Positions 21,350-33,254 are shown, counted from the stretch's first letter. The stretch: DNA of 64,000 nucleotides from Girardinichthys multiradiatus (GCF_021462225.1 NC_061806.1:1364001-1428000); one strand, 5' to 3'. Made by a program: numbers and translations. Notes: a model not told the origin generated them from the letters alone.

Positions 21350-22603
21350 CAGGGGTTGGACAATGAAACTGAAACACCTGGTTTTAGATCACAATAATTT
21401 ATTAGTACGGTGTAGGGCCTCCTTTTGCGGCCAATACAGCATCAATTCGTCTTGGGAATGACATATACAAGTCCTGCACAGTGGTCAGAGGGATTTTAAG
21501 CCATTCTTCTTGCAGGATAGTGGCCAGGTCACTACGTGATACTGGTGGAGGAAAACGTTTCCTGACTCGCTCCTCCAAAACACCCCAAAGTGGCTCAATA
21601 ATATTTAGATCTGGTGACTGTGCAGGCCATGGGAGATATTCAACTTCACTTTCATGTTCATCAAACCAATCTTTCACCAGTCTTGCTGTGTGTATTGGTG
21701 CATTGTCATACTGATACACGGCACCGCCTTCAGGATACAATGTTTGAACCATTGGATGAACATGGTCCTCAAGAATGGTTCGGTAGTGCTTGGCAGTGAC
21801 GCGCCCATCTAGCACAAGTATTGGGCCAAGGGAATGCCATGATATGGCAGCCCAAACCATCACTGATCCATCCCCGTGCTTCACTCTGGGCATGCAACCG
21901 TCTGGGTGGTACGCTTCTTTGGGGCTTCTCCACACCGTAACTCTCCCGGATGTGGGGAAAACAGTAAAGGTGGACTCATCAGAGAACAATACATGTTTCA
22001 CATTGTCCACAGCCCAAGATTTGCGCTACTTGTACCAACCGACGTTTGGCATTGGCATGAGTGACCAAAGGTTTGGCTTTAGCAGCCCGGCCGTGTATAT
22101 TGACCCTGTGGAGCTCCCGACGGACAGTTCTGGTGGAAACAGGAGAGTTGAGGTGCACTTTTAATTCTGCCGTGATTTGGGCAGCCGTGGTTTTATGTTT
22201 TTTGGATACAATCCGGGGTAGCACCCGAACATCCCTTTCAGACAGCTTCCTCTTGCATCCACAGTTAATCCTGTTTGATGTGGTTTGTCCTTCTTGGTGG
22301 TATGCTGACATTACCCTGGATACCGTGGCTCTTGATACATCACAAAGACTTGCTGTCTTGGTCACAGATGCGCCAGCAAGACGTGCACCAACAATTTGTC
22401 CTCTTTTGAACTCTGGTATGTCACCCATAATGTTGTGTGCATTTCAATATTTTGAGCAAAACTGTGCTCTCACCCTGCTAATTCTCTGCTCTTACTGGTG
22501 CAATGTGCAATCAATGAAGACTGGCTACCAGGCTGGTCCAATTTAGCCATGAAACCTCCCACACTAAAATGACAGGTGTTTCACTTTCATTGTCCAACCC
22601 CTG
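21350..22603 (-). mobile_element. Tc1/mariner element, DD36E type
   Basis: The 1,254-bp element has ends CAGGGGTTGGACAATGAAAC and, inverted on the right, TTTCATTGTCCAACCCCTG. TA flanks both sides (21,348-21,349 and 22,604-22,605). The terminal repeats are short, about 30 bp. One transposase gene fills the inside on the minus strand. Confidence 0.92.
21402..22428 (-). pseudogene. Tc1-like transposase, DD36E, one frameshift
   Basis: The start at 22,428 gives MGDIPEFKRGQIVGARLAGA with two helix-turn-helix regions (TKTASLCDVSRATVSRVM; TRTVRRELHRVNIHGR). A one-base shift near 22,010-22,030 moves the reading frame before the first catalytic residue (FSDESTF). The second Asp is in YQYDNAPIHTA and the Glu in SPDLNIIEPLWG, with 36 residues between them. 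This spacing defines the DD36E (Incomer-like) group rather than classic DD34E Tc1. The C-terminus KGGPTPY is normal and the rest is open, so a single indel inactivates the gene. Confidence 0.88.
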
Positions 22604-22605
22604 TA

Positions 22606-24735
22606 TATGGCAGCATATAGAGAATAAAGAGAAGGGGACCTAAAATGGAGCCTTGTGGTACCCCACACAGAAGAGGAGGACAGATTATTGATCATGACAT
22701 AGAAGGTTCTATCTGTTAGATAAGAAGTAAACCACTTTAGTGCAGTGCCACAGATACAAAGTGGTTCAAATGAGGCAAAAGTTACAGAATGGTCCACTGT
22801 GTCAAAGGCTACTGTAAGGTCCAGCAGAAGCAGAACATGTCACTAACTGTCAATAGGCATAGCTATGTCATTATGTAACTTTAACAGGGTGGTCTAAAAA
22901 ATTCAATTTATCACAAAAGGTTGGGTTTTTGAGAAGACATCTAACAACAGCATGTTTAAAAGCAATTAGTGCAGTTCCTTAGCTAACACTGAAGTTTATA
23001 AAAATTACAAGTGCAGGATCAACAGTAGTAAAAACCTTGTTTATCAGTTTAACGAGGGCAGTTAATAGGTCTCATATGTTGGACATTGGTTCAAACTGTT
23101 TAAAACGCGCTAAAACAAGAGCAACAGATAGATCTACAATATTAGCTGTGCCAGAAACCTGTTTTATAGATGTCACTTAGTAAAATAATTTAAGAAAATT
23201 GTCACATAGTCTCTAATGCATCAAGCAGAACAGAGGTTGAAGGATTCAAAACAGGTAATGAGTTAATTGAGGTAAACACCCTGGTCCTTAACAGGTCTCT
23301 GGTACTGAGCAAGACTGTCCCTCAGTATTTCCAGAGATACATGCAGTTTGTCTTTCTTCCATTGTTGTTCAGCTTTTCTGCATTGTCTGCTGAGTCCACA
23401 GGTGACATCATTTAACCAGGGCTAAGCTCTGGGTTTGGTAGGTTTAAACCTAATGGGAACAATAGAATCCAAGATCTCATTGCAAGTCACAAAAAGAGGA
23501 AAGAAAATTATCAGGACAGAATGGGGTGGGGTGTCCAGTCCAGTTGAAGCAACAAGCGAGTCTATAAAAGCAGCAGTGAACTCTCCAGCTATAGCAGGTG
23601 TCACGATGTGATGGTAACAACTGGCTGCCAGTGACCTACTGGCTGGAGAGGGAGCTCCAAGGTCAATAATAATAGGGTAAGGATCTGAGGCAGTACTATT
23701 TCAGAGAGGGAGATGGACAACCCATTAGAAAAACAAGGTCAAATGTATGTCCAAGGTGATGTGCTGGTTCACTTACTGATTGTGTTAAGGTTAAAGATGC
23801 CAAAAACCTTGACAATTCAGAGGCTACGGAGTCAGAAGGACAACAAACATGGGTATTAAAATCCCTACAAATTAAAGATTATCATAAATAGTAATAAAAC
23901 CGGCAAAAAATTCAAAAGAACTGCTGGATAAAATCCTTATATTTAAGTGTATGGTAAACGATGGCACATAAAACACGATGAGTGAGCTTAGTCACAAACA
24001 GCAGCAGTTCAAAGGATTAATAGGTCACTGAGGGCAAAAGTCTGCATTTACAATTGTGTCTATAGATCATAGCAATTCCTCCACCATGACCTGCCAAACA
24101 TGGTGAACTGACTAAGGAGCAGGAGGAACTCTGAGAAAGAGCCGTGGTCACCTGGTTTCATCCACATTTCTGTCAACAAGAGGGAAATCCAGGAAGTCAA
24201 AGTGGGAAAAATAGTTCATAATAAATGTTTTGTTTGAGAGGGATCTGTTATTAATCACAGCCATACAGATGGAGTGCTGGTCAGTCTCCTGAGTGACGTG
24301 GCCAGGTGGACGAGAATGTCATGCACACAACTCTGTTGTGTTCTGAGGGTGGGGGGAGCATGCAGCAGGCTTTGACAGAATTGACAGACTAGAGCCAGCA
24401 GAGGCAATACTTCTTTAGGACAACGCACATCATAATCATCTTAAGCGCTGTCAAGGGACGAAGCCAAATGCTTTATAAGTTGTCTGCCTGTCTTTCCACG
24501 TGTTTTGCGTTGGACAGTACTACAAGGTAAGGCAATGATAGTACACCAAAAATAAAAAGGTATTGCGGCTAGGAGAGATATTGGCGTTTTCAACTGTCCA
24601 ATAATGCCGTTCAGTTGAACGTTTTCTACCATGACTCCATTATTTCAAAGGGCTTGGTGATTGGACACAACTAGCAGTTGCAGCAGAGGTAGACAACAAA
24701 ACACACATAATGGCACCATCTTGTCTTCAATTCAA
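22606..24735 (-). mobile_element. L2/Rex1-like LINE fragment, antisense
   Basis: Minus-strand pieces, read from right to left: endonuclease-like sequence (about 24,100-23,600), then the region between endonuclease and RT (PWLNDVTCGLSRQCRKAEQQ and KKDKLHVSLEILRDSLAQYQ, about 23,420-23,290), then RT motifs ALKWFTSYLTDRTF and a degenerate GxLLFSLYM ending at 22,610. The RT catalytic YADD and the 3' end are absent: the fragment stops exactly at the right border of the DD36E element. Many stops and shifts are present. The left part (24,330-24,735) is assigned only by continuity. Confidence 0.7.
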
Positions 24736-24741
24736 CTATTA

Positions 24742-26344
24742 CAGGTCCTTCTCAAAATATTAGCATATTGTGATAAAGTTCATTATTTTCCATAATGTCA
24801 TGATGAAAATTTAACATTCATATATTTTAGATTCATTGCACACTAACTGAAATATTTCAGGTCTTTTATTGTCTTAATACGGATGATTTTGGCATACAGC
24901 TCATGAAAACCCAAAATTCCTATCTCACTAAATTAGCATATCATTAAAAGGGTCTCTAAACGAGCTATGAACCTAATCATCTGAATCAACGAGTTAACTC
25001 TAAACACCTGCAATAGATTCCTGAGGCCTTTAAAACTCCCAGCCTGGTTCATCACTCAAAACCCCAATCATGGGTAAGACTGCCGACCTGACTGCTGTCC
25101 AGAAGGCCACTATTGACACCCTCAAGCAAGAGGGTAAGACACAGAAAGACATTTCTGAACGAATAGGCTGTTCCCAGAGTGCTGTATCAAGGCACCTCAG
25201 TGGGAAGTCTGTGGGAAGGAAAAAGTGTGGCAGAAAACGCTGCACAACGAGAAGAGGTGACCGGACCCTGAGGAAGATTGTGGAGAAGGGCCGATTCCAG
25301 ACCTTGGGGGACCTGCGGAAGCAGTGGACTGAGTCTGGAGTAGAAACATCCAGAGCCACCGTGCACAGGCGTGTGCAGGAAATGGGCTACAGGTGCCGCA
25401 TTCCCCAGGTCAAGCCACTTTTGAACCAGAAACAGCGGCAGAAGCACCTGACCTGGGCTACAGAGAAGCAGCACTGGACTGTTGCTCAGTGGTCCAAAGT
25501 ACTTTTTTCGGACGAAAGCAAATTCTGCATGTCATTCGGAAATCAAGGTGCCAGAGTCTGGAGGAAGACAGGGGAGAAGGAAATGCCAAAATGCCAGAAG
25601 TCCAGTGTCAAGTACCCACAGTCAGTGATGGTCTGGGGTGCTGTGTCAGCTTCTGGTGTTGGTCCACTGTGTTTTATCAAGGGCAGGGTCAATGCAGCTA
25701 GCTATCAGGAGATTTTGGAGCACTTCATGCTTCCATCTGCTGAAAAGCTTTATGGAGATGAAGATTTCATTTTTCAGCACGACCTGGCACCTTGCTCACA
25801 GTGCCAAAACCACTAGTAAATGGTTTACTGACCATGGTATCACTGTGCTCAATTGGCCTGCCTGACCTGAACCCCATAGAGAATCTGTGGGATATTGTGA
25901 AGAGAACGTTGAGAGACTCAAGACCCAACACTCTGGATGAGCTAAAGGCCGCTATCGAAGCATCCTGGGCCTCCATAAGACCTCAGCAGTGCCACAGGCT
26001 GATTGCCTCCATGCCACGCCGCATTGAAGCAGTCATTTCTGCCAAAGGATTCCTGACCAAGTATTGAGTGCATAACTGTACATGATTATTTGAAGGTCGA
26101 CGTTTTTTGTATTAAAAACACTTTTCTTTTATTGGTCGGATGAAATATGCTAATTTTGTGAGATAGGAATTTTGGGTTTTCATGAGCTGTATGCCAAAAT
26201 CATCCGTATTAAGACCATAAAAGACCTGAAATATTTCAGTTAGTGTGCAATGAATCTAAAATATATGAATGTTAAATTTTCATCATGACATTATGGAAAA
26301 TAATGAACTTTATCACAATATGCTAATATTTTGAGAAGGACCTG
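24742..26344 (+). mobile_element. Tc1/mariner DNA transposon, copy B
   Basis: It has the same ends and inner arms as copy A (CAGGTCCTTCTC and GAGAAGGACCTG), flanked by TA at 24,740-24,741 and 26,345-26,346. It lacks the LINE tail that interrupts copy A and is nearly identical elsewhere. Confidence 0.95.
25070..26067 (+). pseudogene. Tc1-like transposase, copy B (frameshifted)
   Basis: It is the same protein as in copy A up to FQHDLAP. An extra T (CACCTTGCTCAC against CACCTGCTCAC) shifts the frame at about 25,794. An 8-bp loss (GCCTGCCTGACC against GCCTGCCAACTCTCCTGACC) at about 25,860 brings the downstream part to a different frame, so the final Glu of the DD34E triad is not joined to the rest. 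The remaining differences are substitutions such as KH for KR. The protein is inactive in this copy. Confidence 0.93.
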
Positions 26345-26349
26345 TACAT

Positions 26350-27427
26350 GAGTCTCTAGCAACCAAATTCTTCCTCATTGCAGATATTTGGCTATGCATA
26401 TACAGCAGGTCTTGATGCTCAATTCTGATTTTTTGCTGAAATCAAATTTTTTTGCATGGTCATTCAAACTACTAATTAAATACAACCAACATCAGACTTC
26501 AGTCTGAATGGTTCATGACCCCAAAGTGACCTGCATGCGCACCCTCCAGACCGAGGGTACTCTACTCTACGCTGACGCCTTCTGCGCATGCACACTGTTT
26601 ACGGACGTAATAGTGGATGTTGGCGTCTCTGTGTTATTATTAAGTTGGTGAGCATTGGGTGCCAACAAATTTATGAACACATCATAACAGGACAACGAAA
26701 GGCAAGAAAAAAGAGAGCACAGCTATTAACAATGGCCTTTTGTGTAGCAGTGACCGCTACTGCTGTAAAGTAGTCTGTGTTGAGGCATAGTCAGAACCAG
26801 GACAATGATGTGAAAGTCGTACACTTTGAAAACTATCGAATACGTATCCAATTTAATACCACATATGAAAGTGGCACAATTCTGCCATTTTTAGAGGTGA
26901 AAAGATTGGAATTAGGCCGTTCTGACTACAGTAAAAAAGTCGAATATAGGTACCATAAGGGCAAAAAAGTGGGATTTGGGCTACATTTGCCTGTGTGAAT
27001 GTAGTCTATAATACTTGTCACTTTCATATTAAATGTGATTAAGACAATGTTTAAATTACAATAATTCATCAATGAGTATATTTACCAGTGAGTCTGCAGA
27101 ATGTACCCTTTGGGATAACATCAAATTTTTCTTTCATGTAGCTCACAGAAAAATAAAAACATGCTTACTGCAAATAAAAACTAACATCAACCTGCTAAGA
27201 GACACAGCCAGGGCAGACAGCAGGTATCGTGGGTAGTGTAGTTGCCTGAGAACCACAATTGAAGGAGAGTGCAATCACAATCTGGTCTTTTGCCATCAAT
27301 CATACTGACACAGTTATTAGGCCCTAATGGCAGCCAAGGGAATGCTTAAACCAGAGAGATGACGATAATACTTACATTCTGACATGCAGGGCGGGAATCA
27401 GCACACATATCACCTGCCTTATAAACA

Positions 27428-27465
<38 letters not shown>

Positions 27466-27915
27466 AAGAGCGGAGATCTAAGTCTAGCTGATCTTCCTAG
27501 CACTACTCCTCCTTCAGCTCATCTTGTTCCCCTTTGTCCTTTTTCAGCAATGAAGGCAGTAATTGAAAAATATCACAAAATACATCATATTAGCAGGTGA
27601 TGTGATGAGTCAATTCTCTCAAGGATATTTTTCCTGGTTTATAACTGTTTTTATATTGCATATTAGAGCATAGGTGCCAATAGTAAACCACAATCTTATG
27701 ACACCTTATTGAGCGTTGAAACAGGAGACGTTCTGAGAGTGGTTATTTATTTGGGAGTAAGTTGAAGAAAGGAACTTAATTATAGTATTATAAGTGTACT
27801 TGTAAATTAACATTATGTGACTTTCTTGTGACAGAGTGGCATCATTTGGTATTTAAAGAGATGCTGCCCTGCAGCCTGATTTAAGGGCTTACTGGTAGAA
27901 TGTAGTCAGATTTAC
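26350..27915. other. Unassigned, with a (CA)n microsatellite
   Basis: A (CA)n tract lies at about 27,428-27,462. The part around 26,440-27,000 may be an old DNA transposon but has no recognisable transposase. Nothing else is supported. Confidence 0.35.
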
Positions 27916-28140
27916 AGTGCCACTTTTTTCAACTGAACTTTTTCACTATACAAGAACAACTTTCAATATATTTTATTGGGATTTTATATGGTAGACTAAC
28001 ACAAAGTAGAACTCAACCCTGAAGTAGAAGCCAAGAGGTTCAAGGCAACTCTGTAGGAGCTGCAGAGATCCACAACTCACATGAGAAAATCTCTTGACAG
28101 GACAACTACGAACTGTATACTCAACAATTCTGAACTAGCC
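27915..28140 (+). pseudogene. Tc1-like 5' relic
   Basis: The terminal part ACAGTGCCACTTTTTTC, TTTTATATGGTAGACTAACACAAAG is followed by coding sequence for the N-terminal half (CAAGGCAACTCTGTAGGAGCTGCAGAGATCC, GGACAACTACGAACTG). These blocks are typical of one fish Tc1 subfamily. It stops where the ERV2 LTR begins. Confidence 0.6.
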
Positions 28141-28186
28141 AGTGTTTGAAAAATGTATATAAGTTATCATTGTTTAGTTTAAATCA

Positions 28187-28561
28187 TGTTAATGTCTGAA
28201 GTTCTACTATAGTTAAGATGATTCCTATGATTGCTTTCTCAATGTGAAAAAGTGTTTGTGGACGGTTAAGGAATGCGGTCTGGAGTGGAACACTCCCTGG
28301 ACATGACAAGCTTATACCATATATGGGAATGACTACACTTTTAGGTTGAAATCTCTGTAAGAATTGGTTGAACCAATTCCCACTTTTTGCTTGTAGGAAT
28401 GTGAGTTATAAATAAAAGGCTGGTGCAAGGATTTTCCCTTTGTGAGAAGAAAGTCGCTGTTCTGGCAGAGGACTGTCTCACCCTTGCAAGTCAAACTTAT
28501 TTGGTTCAACTTGTGCCTTATTTTACACTTTTCTGTGTTTATCAGCTTTCTAACTCTAACA
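28187..28561 (+). repeat. ERV2 5' LTR
   Basis: The end is clear: CTCTAACA followed seven bases later by the primer site. AATAAA lies at about 28,411. The start at TGTTAATGTCTG is a guess, based on the usual length (371-385 bp) and TGTT start in ERV1 and ERV3. Confidence 0.65.
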
Positions 28562-28567
28562 TTTCTT

Positions 28568-28585
28568 TGGTCCTTCGAGCCGGAT
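28568..28585 (+). promoter_or_regulatory. ERV2 primer binding site (tRNA-Tyr)
   Basis: TGGTCCTTCGAGCCGGAT is a perfect 18-base complement of the 3' end of vertebrate tRNA-Tyr with CCA. Confidence 0.85.
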
Positions 28586-29138
28586 CGCTAGAAATCTGCC
28601 GCCCGGGGCCCAGCGGTGCGTGTGGGGTTTCAGTCTGCGCAGCCTTCAGAACGTAAATCCTGCACAGTGAATTCTGTGTTTTATAACCACCGAATTGACC
28701 GAGGGGCACCGGGAGGTGGATCAATGCGTTCTGACAGCTGACAGCTGAGATGTGTTGTGGGGAATTCTGATTTGGATATTAGGTGCCATCAAATCTCAGT
28801 CTAAAACCCCAGCACTCTCCGAGAGTAGAACTGAATGCAGAAAACTGGATCAAAACTAGTCGTTTGATCTAGAAGCCCGTTTTCCGGGAGATTTTGGGGG
28901 CCCGTTGAGGAATTTAGTTTGATTTAATGGTAGGCCACAAAAAAATATATAAAAACTATACCCGTTAGATAAATATATATAAATAGAGCAGAGTCCGAAT
29001 AATAATAATAAACTAGAGTAAATAGGATATATAATAAAGCACAAAGAATCAAATAAATAGCGCTAATATAAATTAATGGAAGTAGAACTCAGTTCTTAAA
29101 AATAGTTTTTAATAGATAAAAAAACAACAAATCTTAAA

Positions 29139-30000
29139 ATGGAAAACTGCGTCCAAAAGCAGCCCCCGTTAGAAGGAGATGCAAAGTTTATGCACTCAAA
29201 AGATCCAGATACTGTAAAAATCCTCGCTAAATGGCAGAAAGATTATAATTTTAAAGGTTTTTCAATTCCTCCTTGTACCCATTTGGTACAGAGACTAAAA
29301 CAGAAAGTCAAACTTTAAAAAAAACCCAAAAAACAAGTAGGTTTTTATAGCAGAAGATAACGACGCTTGTGTACTAAGGTGGAGGGGCAGGCAGCCACAA
29401 CCCCAGGGCGCTGCTGCAGCTGCGTTTGCCCTGAACCCTTAGTGCCAGTGGAACAGATAATCCACGACTTGCGGTGTTGTGGGAAATTGTTAGAAGGAGA
29501 GTTAAGACAGAGAGAAGATTATACCATCATTAACCAGACTAAACAGAAAATAAGCGAGCCAATAATTGAGTACAGAATGAGAATGGTAGAAGTGTTTAAA
29601 AGGAATAGTGGACTGCAACACGATTATGCAGATGATAGTCCCTATCAATAGCAGTTAAAAAATGCCCTCCAGACAAATGCTTTGCCTAAGATTTGTAACT
29701 GGGTCACAAAATATAATATTGATCTACCCACCTGCTCGGTTAGCAGTTGGCAGTACTGGGCAATGCAAAAAACAACCCCCTACTGATACCTTCTATGCTG
29801 AAGATGAAATATTTTATGCAGGACCAGTAAGTAGGGGGAGGGGTAGAGTCAGAGGAATTTTCAGGGGAAGAGGCCTTAGGGGGCGTGGACGGAGGCAAGT
29901 GAGAGGGGGAGATGATGGAAGAGATGATGCATGCTGGGCTTGTGGACAGCATGGTCATTGGGCTAGAAACTGTCCAAATGGGCACCCCTGTCAACCATGA
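29139..30000 (+). pseudogene. gag: ERV2 gag (stops and shifts)
   Basis: The probable start ATG 29,139 gives MENCVQKQPPLEGDAKF and is open for about 55 codons. It lacks the myristoylation glycine of ERV1. A capsid region follows (29,500-29,750) with IIEYRMRMVEVFKRNSGLQ and, after a CAG-to-TAG stop, QLKNALQTNALPKICNWV. These align with EYRARMGTVFKVHSGLE and QQLKNAL of ERV1. The final open part (to 30,000) has a Gly/Arg box (RGRGRVRGIFRGRGLRGRG) and the CCHC knuckle CWACGQHGHWARNC. It ends at TGA-CTAG. Confidence 0.85.
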
Positions 30001-30004
30001 CTAG
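29998..30004 (+). promoter_or_regulatory. TGA-CTAG at the ERV2 gag-pro junction
   Basis: The stop after HPCQP is TGA followed by CTAG, the same heptamer as in ERV1. The frame stays open for the next 24 codons up to the CACTA insertion. Confidence 0.6.
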
Positions 30005-30295
30005 ATGATAGAGGGGACACTATAGATAATACTCATGATGAAGATGAAGAAATGATAGACATTGCGGCAGCATACACTGAAAAAAAGGAAACTGACATTT
30101 GTTGAATATGTAAACGTCTTTATTAACTTTAACAAGATTGTTTCATGTATTGAAAGAAAATGTAATTCCATTGTATGTATACTATATTATATACATAGTT
30201 TGTGTTTTAACATGTTCAATTCATCTTGGGATAAAGTGAATCAGTCATGTTAATATAAGGTTTCTCACGATATTGCTCTCCTAAAACGAGAAAGT

Positions 30296-30361
30296 TTAAA
30301 AAAATCCCGCCCAACGGTATCTGACTCCTTCACATCCACAGCGAGGTGCAGCTCAGCTCGG
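30296..30361 (+). promoter_or_regulatory. Putative CACTA first exon and donor
   Basis: A GC-richer patch (ATCCCGCCCAACGG, AGCGAGGTGCAGCTCAGC) ends in a consensus donor CTCG/GTAAGTATG. It is placed as expected for a non-coding first exon just inside the left end. No transcript evidence is available. Confidence 0.4.
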
Positions 30362-30630
30362 TAAGTATGGAATCTATTTCAGTATTAACTAAGCAACGAT
30401 GTTTAATATATTCTCGGATAGCAACATGAAAGACCAGTTTTTAAGGGATCTATTCTTGTCGTGTTGTTTAATGGTCATATCCAGAGTTTCAGCTGCCATT
30501 AAATGCGTCTCTTTCTGTGCAAGCTAACTTTATGTTGCTAACTAGATGTTCCTACCTTGTTAAATCTGACAGACTAGGACATATACTGGCAGAAAGAATG
30601 ACTTAGTATGAATAATCCCTTGTAGTTTTT

Positions 30631-32070
30631 CAGAATCAGAATCAGAATCAGAATCAGAAAAGCTTTATTGCCAAGTACGTTTTTGGACATACAAGGAATT
30701 TGTTTTGGCGTAGTCGGTGCAATACAATACAAATGAAACAGTATAAACATATCTACAATATAATATAAATATAAGTGCACAGTTTTAAGTGAGTGAGAGT
30801 AAATGTAGAGCAGTATAAGATGCAAGAGCAATACAACAGTGCAGGTGATCATTGTGCAAGTAAAGCAGTGCAAGTAAAGCAGGAGTCCAAGCTGAGCGTT
30901 AATGTAACGCATAGAGTTACAGTTTACAGGTGTCCTGTCAGCAAAAAAAGGGGGGGTGTGGGGGAAAGGGAGAGTGTCAGGGTGGTTTCCGGGCTTTGTT
31001 AACCAGGCTGGTGGCAGATGGGAAAAAACTGTTCTTGTGGCGTGAGGTTTTGGTCTGGATGGACCGCAGCCTCCTGCCAGAGGGGAGAGTCTCAAAGAGT
31101 CTGTGACCGGGGTGGGAGGGATCAGCCAGAATCTTCCCTGCCCGCTTCAGGGTCCTGGAGGTGTACAGTTCCTGGAGCGACAGTAGACTGCAGCCAATCA
31201 CCTTCTCAGCAGACCGAATGACACGCTGCAGCCTGCCCTTATCCTTGGCTGTAGCAGCGGCGTACCAGATGGTGATGGAGGAGGTGAGGATGGACTCAAT
31301 GATGGCTGTGTAGAAGTGCACCATCATAGTCTTTGGCAGGTTGAATTTCTTCAGCTGCCGCAGGAAGAACATCCTCTGCTGGGCTTTCTTGATGAGGGAG
31401 CTGATGTTTGGCTCCCACTTGAGATCCTGGGAGATGATGGTTCCCAGGAAGCGGAAAGATTCCACAGTGTCAATTGTGGAGTCACAGAGGGTGATGGGGG
31501 CAGGTGGGGCTGGGTTCTGCCTGAAGTTCACAACCATCTCCACTGTCTTTAGAGCGTTGAGCTCAAGGTTGTTCTGGCTGCACCAGTCCAACAGATGGTC
31601 CACCTCCCATCTGTACGCAGACTCATCACCATCAGAGATGAGTCCGATCAGGGTGGTGTCGTCCGCAAACTTCAGAAGCTTGACAGACTGGTGACTGGAG
31701 GTGCAGCTGTTGGTGTACAGGGAGAAGAGCAGAGGAGAGAGAACACAGCCTTGGGGGGAACCGGTGCTGATGGTCAGGGAGTCAGAGACGTGCTTCCCCA
31801 GCCTCACGCGCTGCTTCCTGTCAGACAGGAAGTCAGTGATCCACCTGCAGGTGGAGTCGGGCACACTCAGCTGGGAGAGCTTCTCCTGTAGCAGAACTGG
31901 GACGATGGTGTTGAAGGCAGAGCTGAAATCCACAAACAGGATCCTGGCATAGGTTCCTGTGGAGTCCAGGTGCCGGAGGATGAAGTGAAGGGCTAGGTTG
32001 ACTGCATCATCTACAGACCTGTTGGCTCTGTAGGCAAACTGCAGGGGGTCAAGGAGGGGGTCGGTGATGT
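30631..32070 (-). mobile_element. LINE fragment copy 1 (L2/Rex-like RT 3' half)
   Basis: It lies in minus orientation with the 3' tail (TTCTGA)n at 30,631. It starts at the codons for [21 protein letters not shown] inside the RT domain. A 318-codon open frame (31,933-30,977) contains [70 protein letters not shown] and the C-terminal [18 protein letters not shown]. The catalytic FADD is intact. The 5' half (endonuclease) is missing. Confidence 0.88.
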
Positions 32071-32299
32071 TTGCTAATGCTGTTTGCTAAATTAGCATCT
32101 GCTCTCAAATATTTGATGTTTAGTTGACTAGCGTTGTTGGACAACCAGGAGCACATCTAGTGCTTTTGGCCATTTTTTCCGACAGTACAGAGATTACTTA
32201 ATGGGGCCATTAATGGAATGCTGCAAAGTACATTTTTGTTTGCTCAGGTATTTAATGTTGGCTGCAGTCATATTAGTAAGAGGCGGGAAAAAGACGTCA

Positions 32300-32870
32300 A
32301 TCACCAAAGGCTCAGGCTTGAGAGCAGGTACTCTCTAAGCGGATGGATACGGGACTCTCACTGTTCCCTCAAAAATAATCAAATACACAATCTAACAACT
32401 TCAAAACGTTATCGTGGACACTTTGTGACCTGCACATTCACCACGCTACGAAATAATAATGTATAATTATGTAACATTACGAGACATGAAGCAAATACTC
32501 GTAACTACATTCCTAGGACGGGTGTAGCTGTACGCCACCCGCGCTTTTGAAATCCCTCCGCACAGCATCCGTCTCTGGAATGTAGTTCAGGTTCTGTGCG
32601 AAGTTCTGTTTCCCGAACTTCTTTAGGTTTTGGCTAGAAAACAACTATGTCTTGTAATGTTATGTTATTATTTTATAGCGTTGTAATTATGTAGGTCACT
32701 ACTTTTCCATGACAGCGTTTTTGAGTTGGTGGATTGTGGATTTGAGGCAAAGATAAAGGTTCCTCTCTGCATTGTTTTTTGTTGCTGTTTTTGCTGCAGA
32801 TTGACAGACCAAATCCATCTCTGGATATCCTGTTAAGTCTTTTGCTGTGGGCTCTATTGTTTGTGGCGGT
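32300..32870. repeat. Long imperfect palindrome in CACTA 5' region
   Basis: Sequence at about 32,383-32,490 is the diverged reverse complement of 32,645-32,755 (for example CACAATCTAACAACTTC with its inverse GAGTTGGTGGATTGTG; GTAACATTACGAGAC with its inverse). Inner arms CTACATTCC/GGAATGTAG also pair. The likeness reaches outward to 32,300 and 32,870. The right arm ends in a donor-like GGCG/GTGAGT (32,868). This arrangement fits a duplicated, inverted promoter/exon block upstream of the transposase gene. Confidence 0.55.
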
Positions 32871-33254
32871 GAGTTGAGTTTTTCTTATGTAATCCAATGT
32901 AAAACATGTGCCATGAATTCTACTTTTAGAAACAGTTTTTTTTTCATTGTCAGGGAGATAAATAGATGCTGCATATGTGCTTTATAATAAAAAGTGTTCC
33001 TGATATTGTCTACCCTCTCAAGTATGTTAATAAATGAACTAACCTTTCAAGATATGTCACAAGAACGTAAATGCAAGTATAAATAGACAGAACGAATAAA
33101 AAAATCATTAACCTTTTAGCTCCTCATTGTTCACTACTGTTATCTCTGATATATAGACTTATTTTAGCCGCTTGTCATGCATTATTAAATTAAAAATATT
33201 TGGTGGATTTCTTAACAGACACTAATCCATTATTGTCCTTTTTCTTCTTTTCAG

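Larger units (their letters stand above)
28187..30072 (+). mobile_element. ERV2: 5' part of an endogenous retrovirus, cut by CACTA
   Basis: The order is LTR, tRNA-Tyr primer site, leader, gag and the first codons of pro. The CACTA transposon begins directly after, at 30,075. No continuation of pro-pol was recognised to the right of the CACTA element, so the 3' part has been lost or was never there. It is related to ERV1 by primer site, gag motifs and the gag-pro stop context. Confidence 0.85.

Noticed and set aside
22061..22546. 161-codon plus-strand frame
   Set aside because: Shadow of the DD36E transposase N-terminal half.
30977..31952. Plus-strand open frames opposite the LINE fragments (also at 38.8-39.7 kb)
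   Set aside because: They are shadows of the RT frame; identical in both LINE copies and without known motifs.
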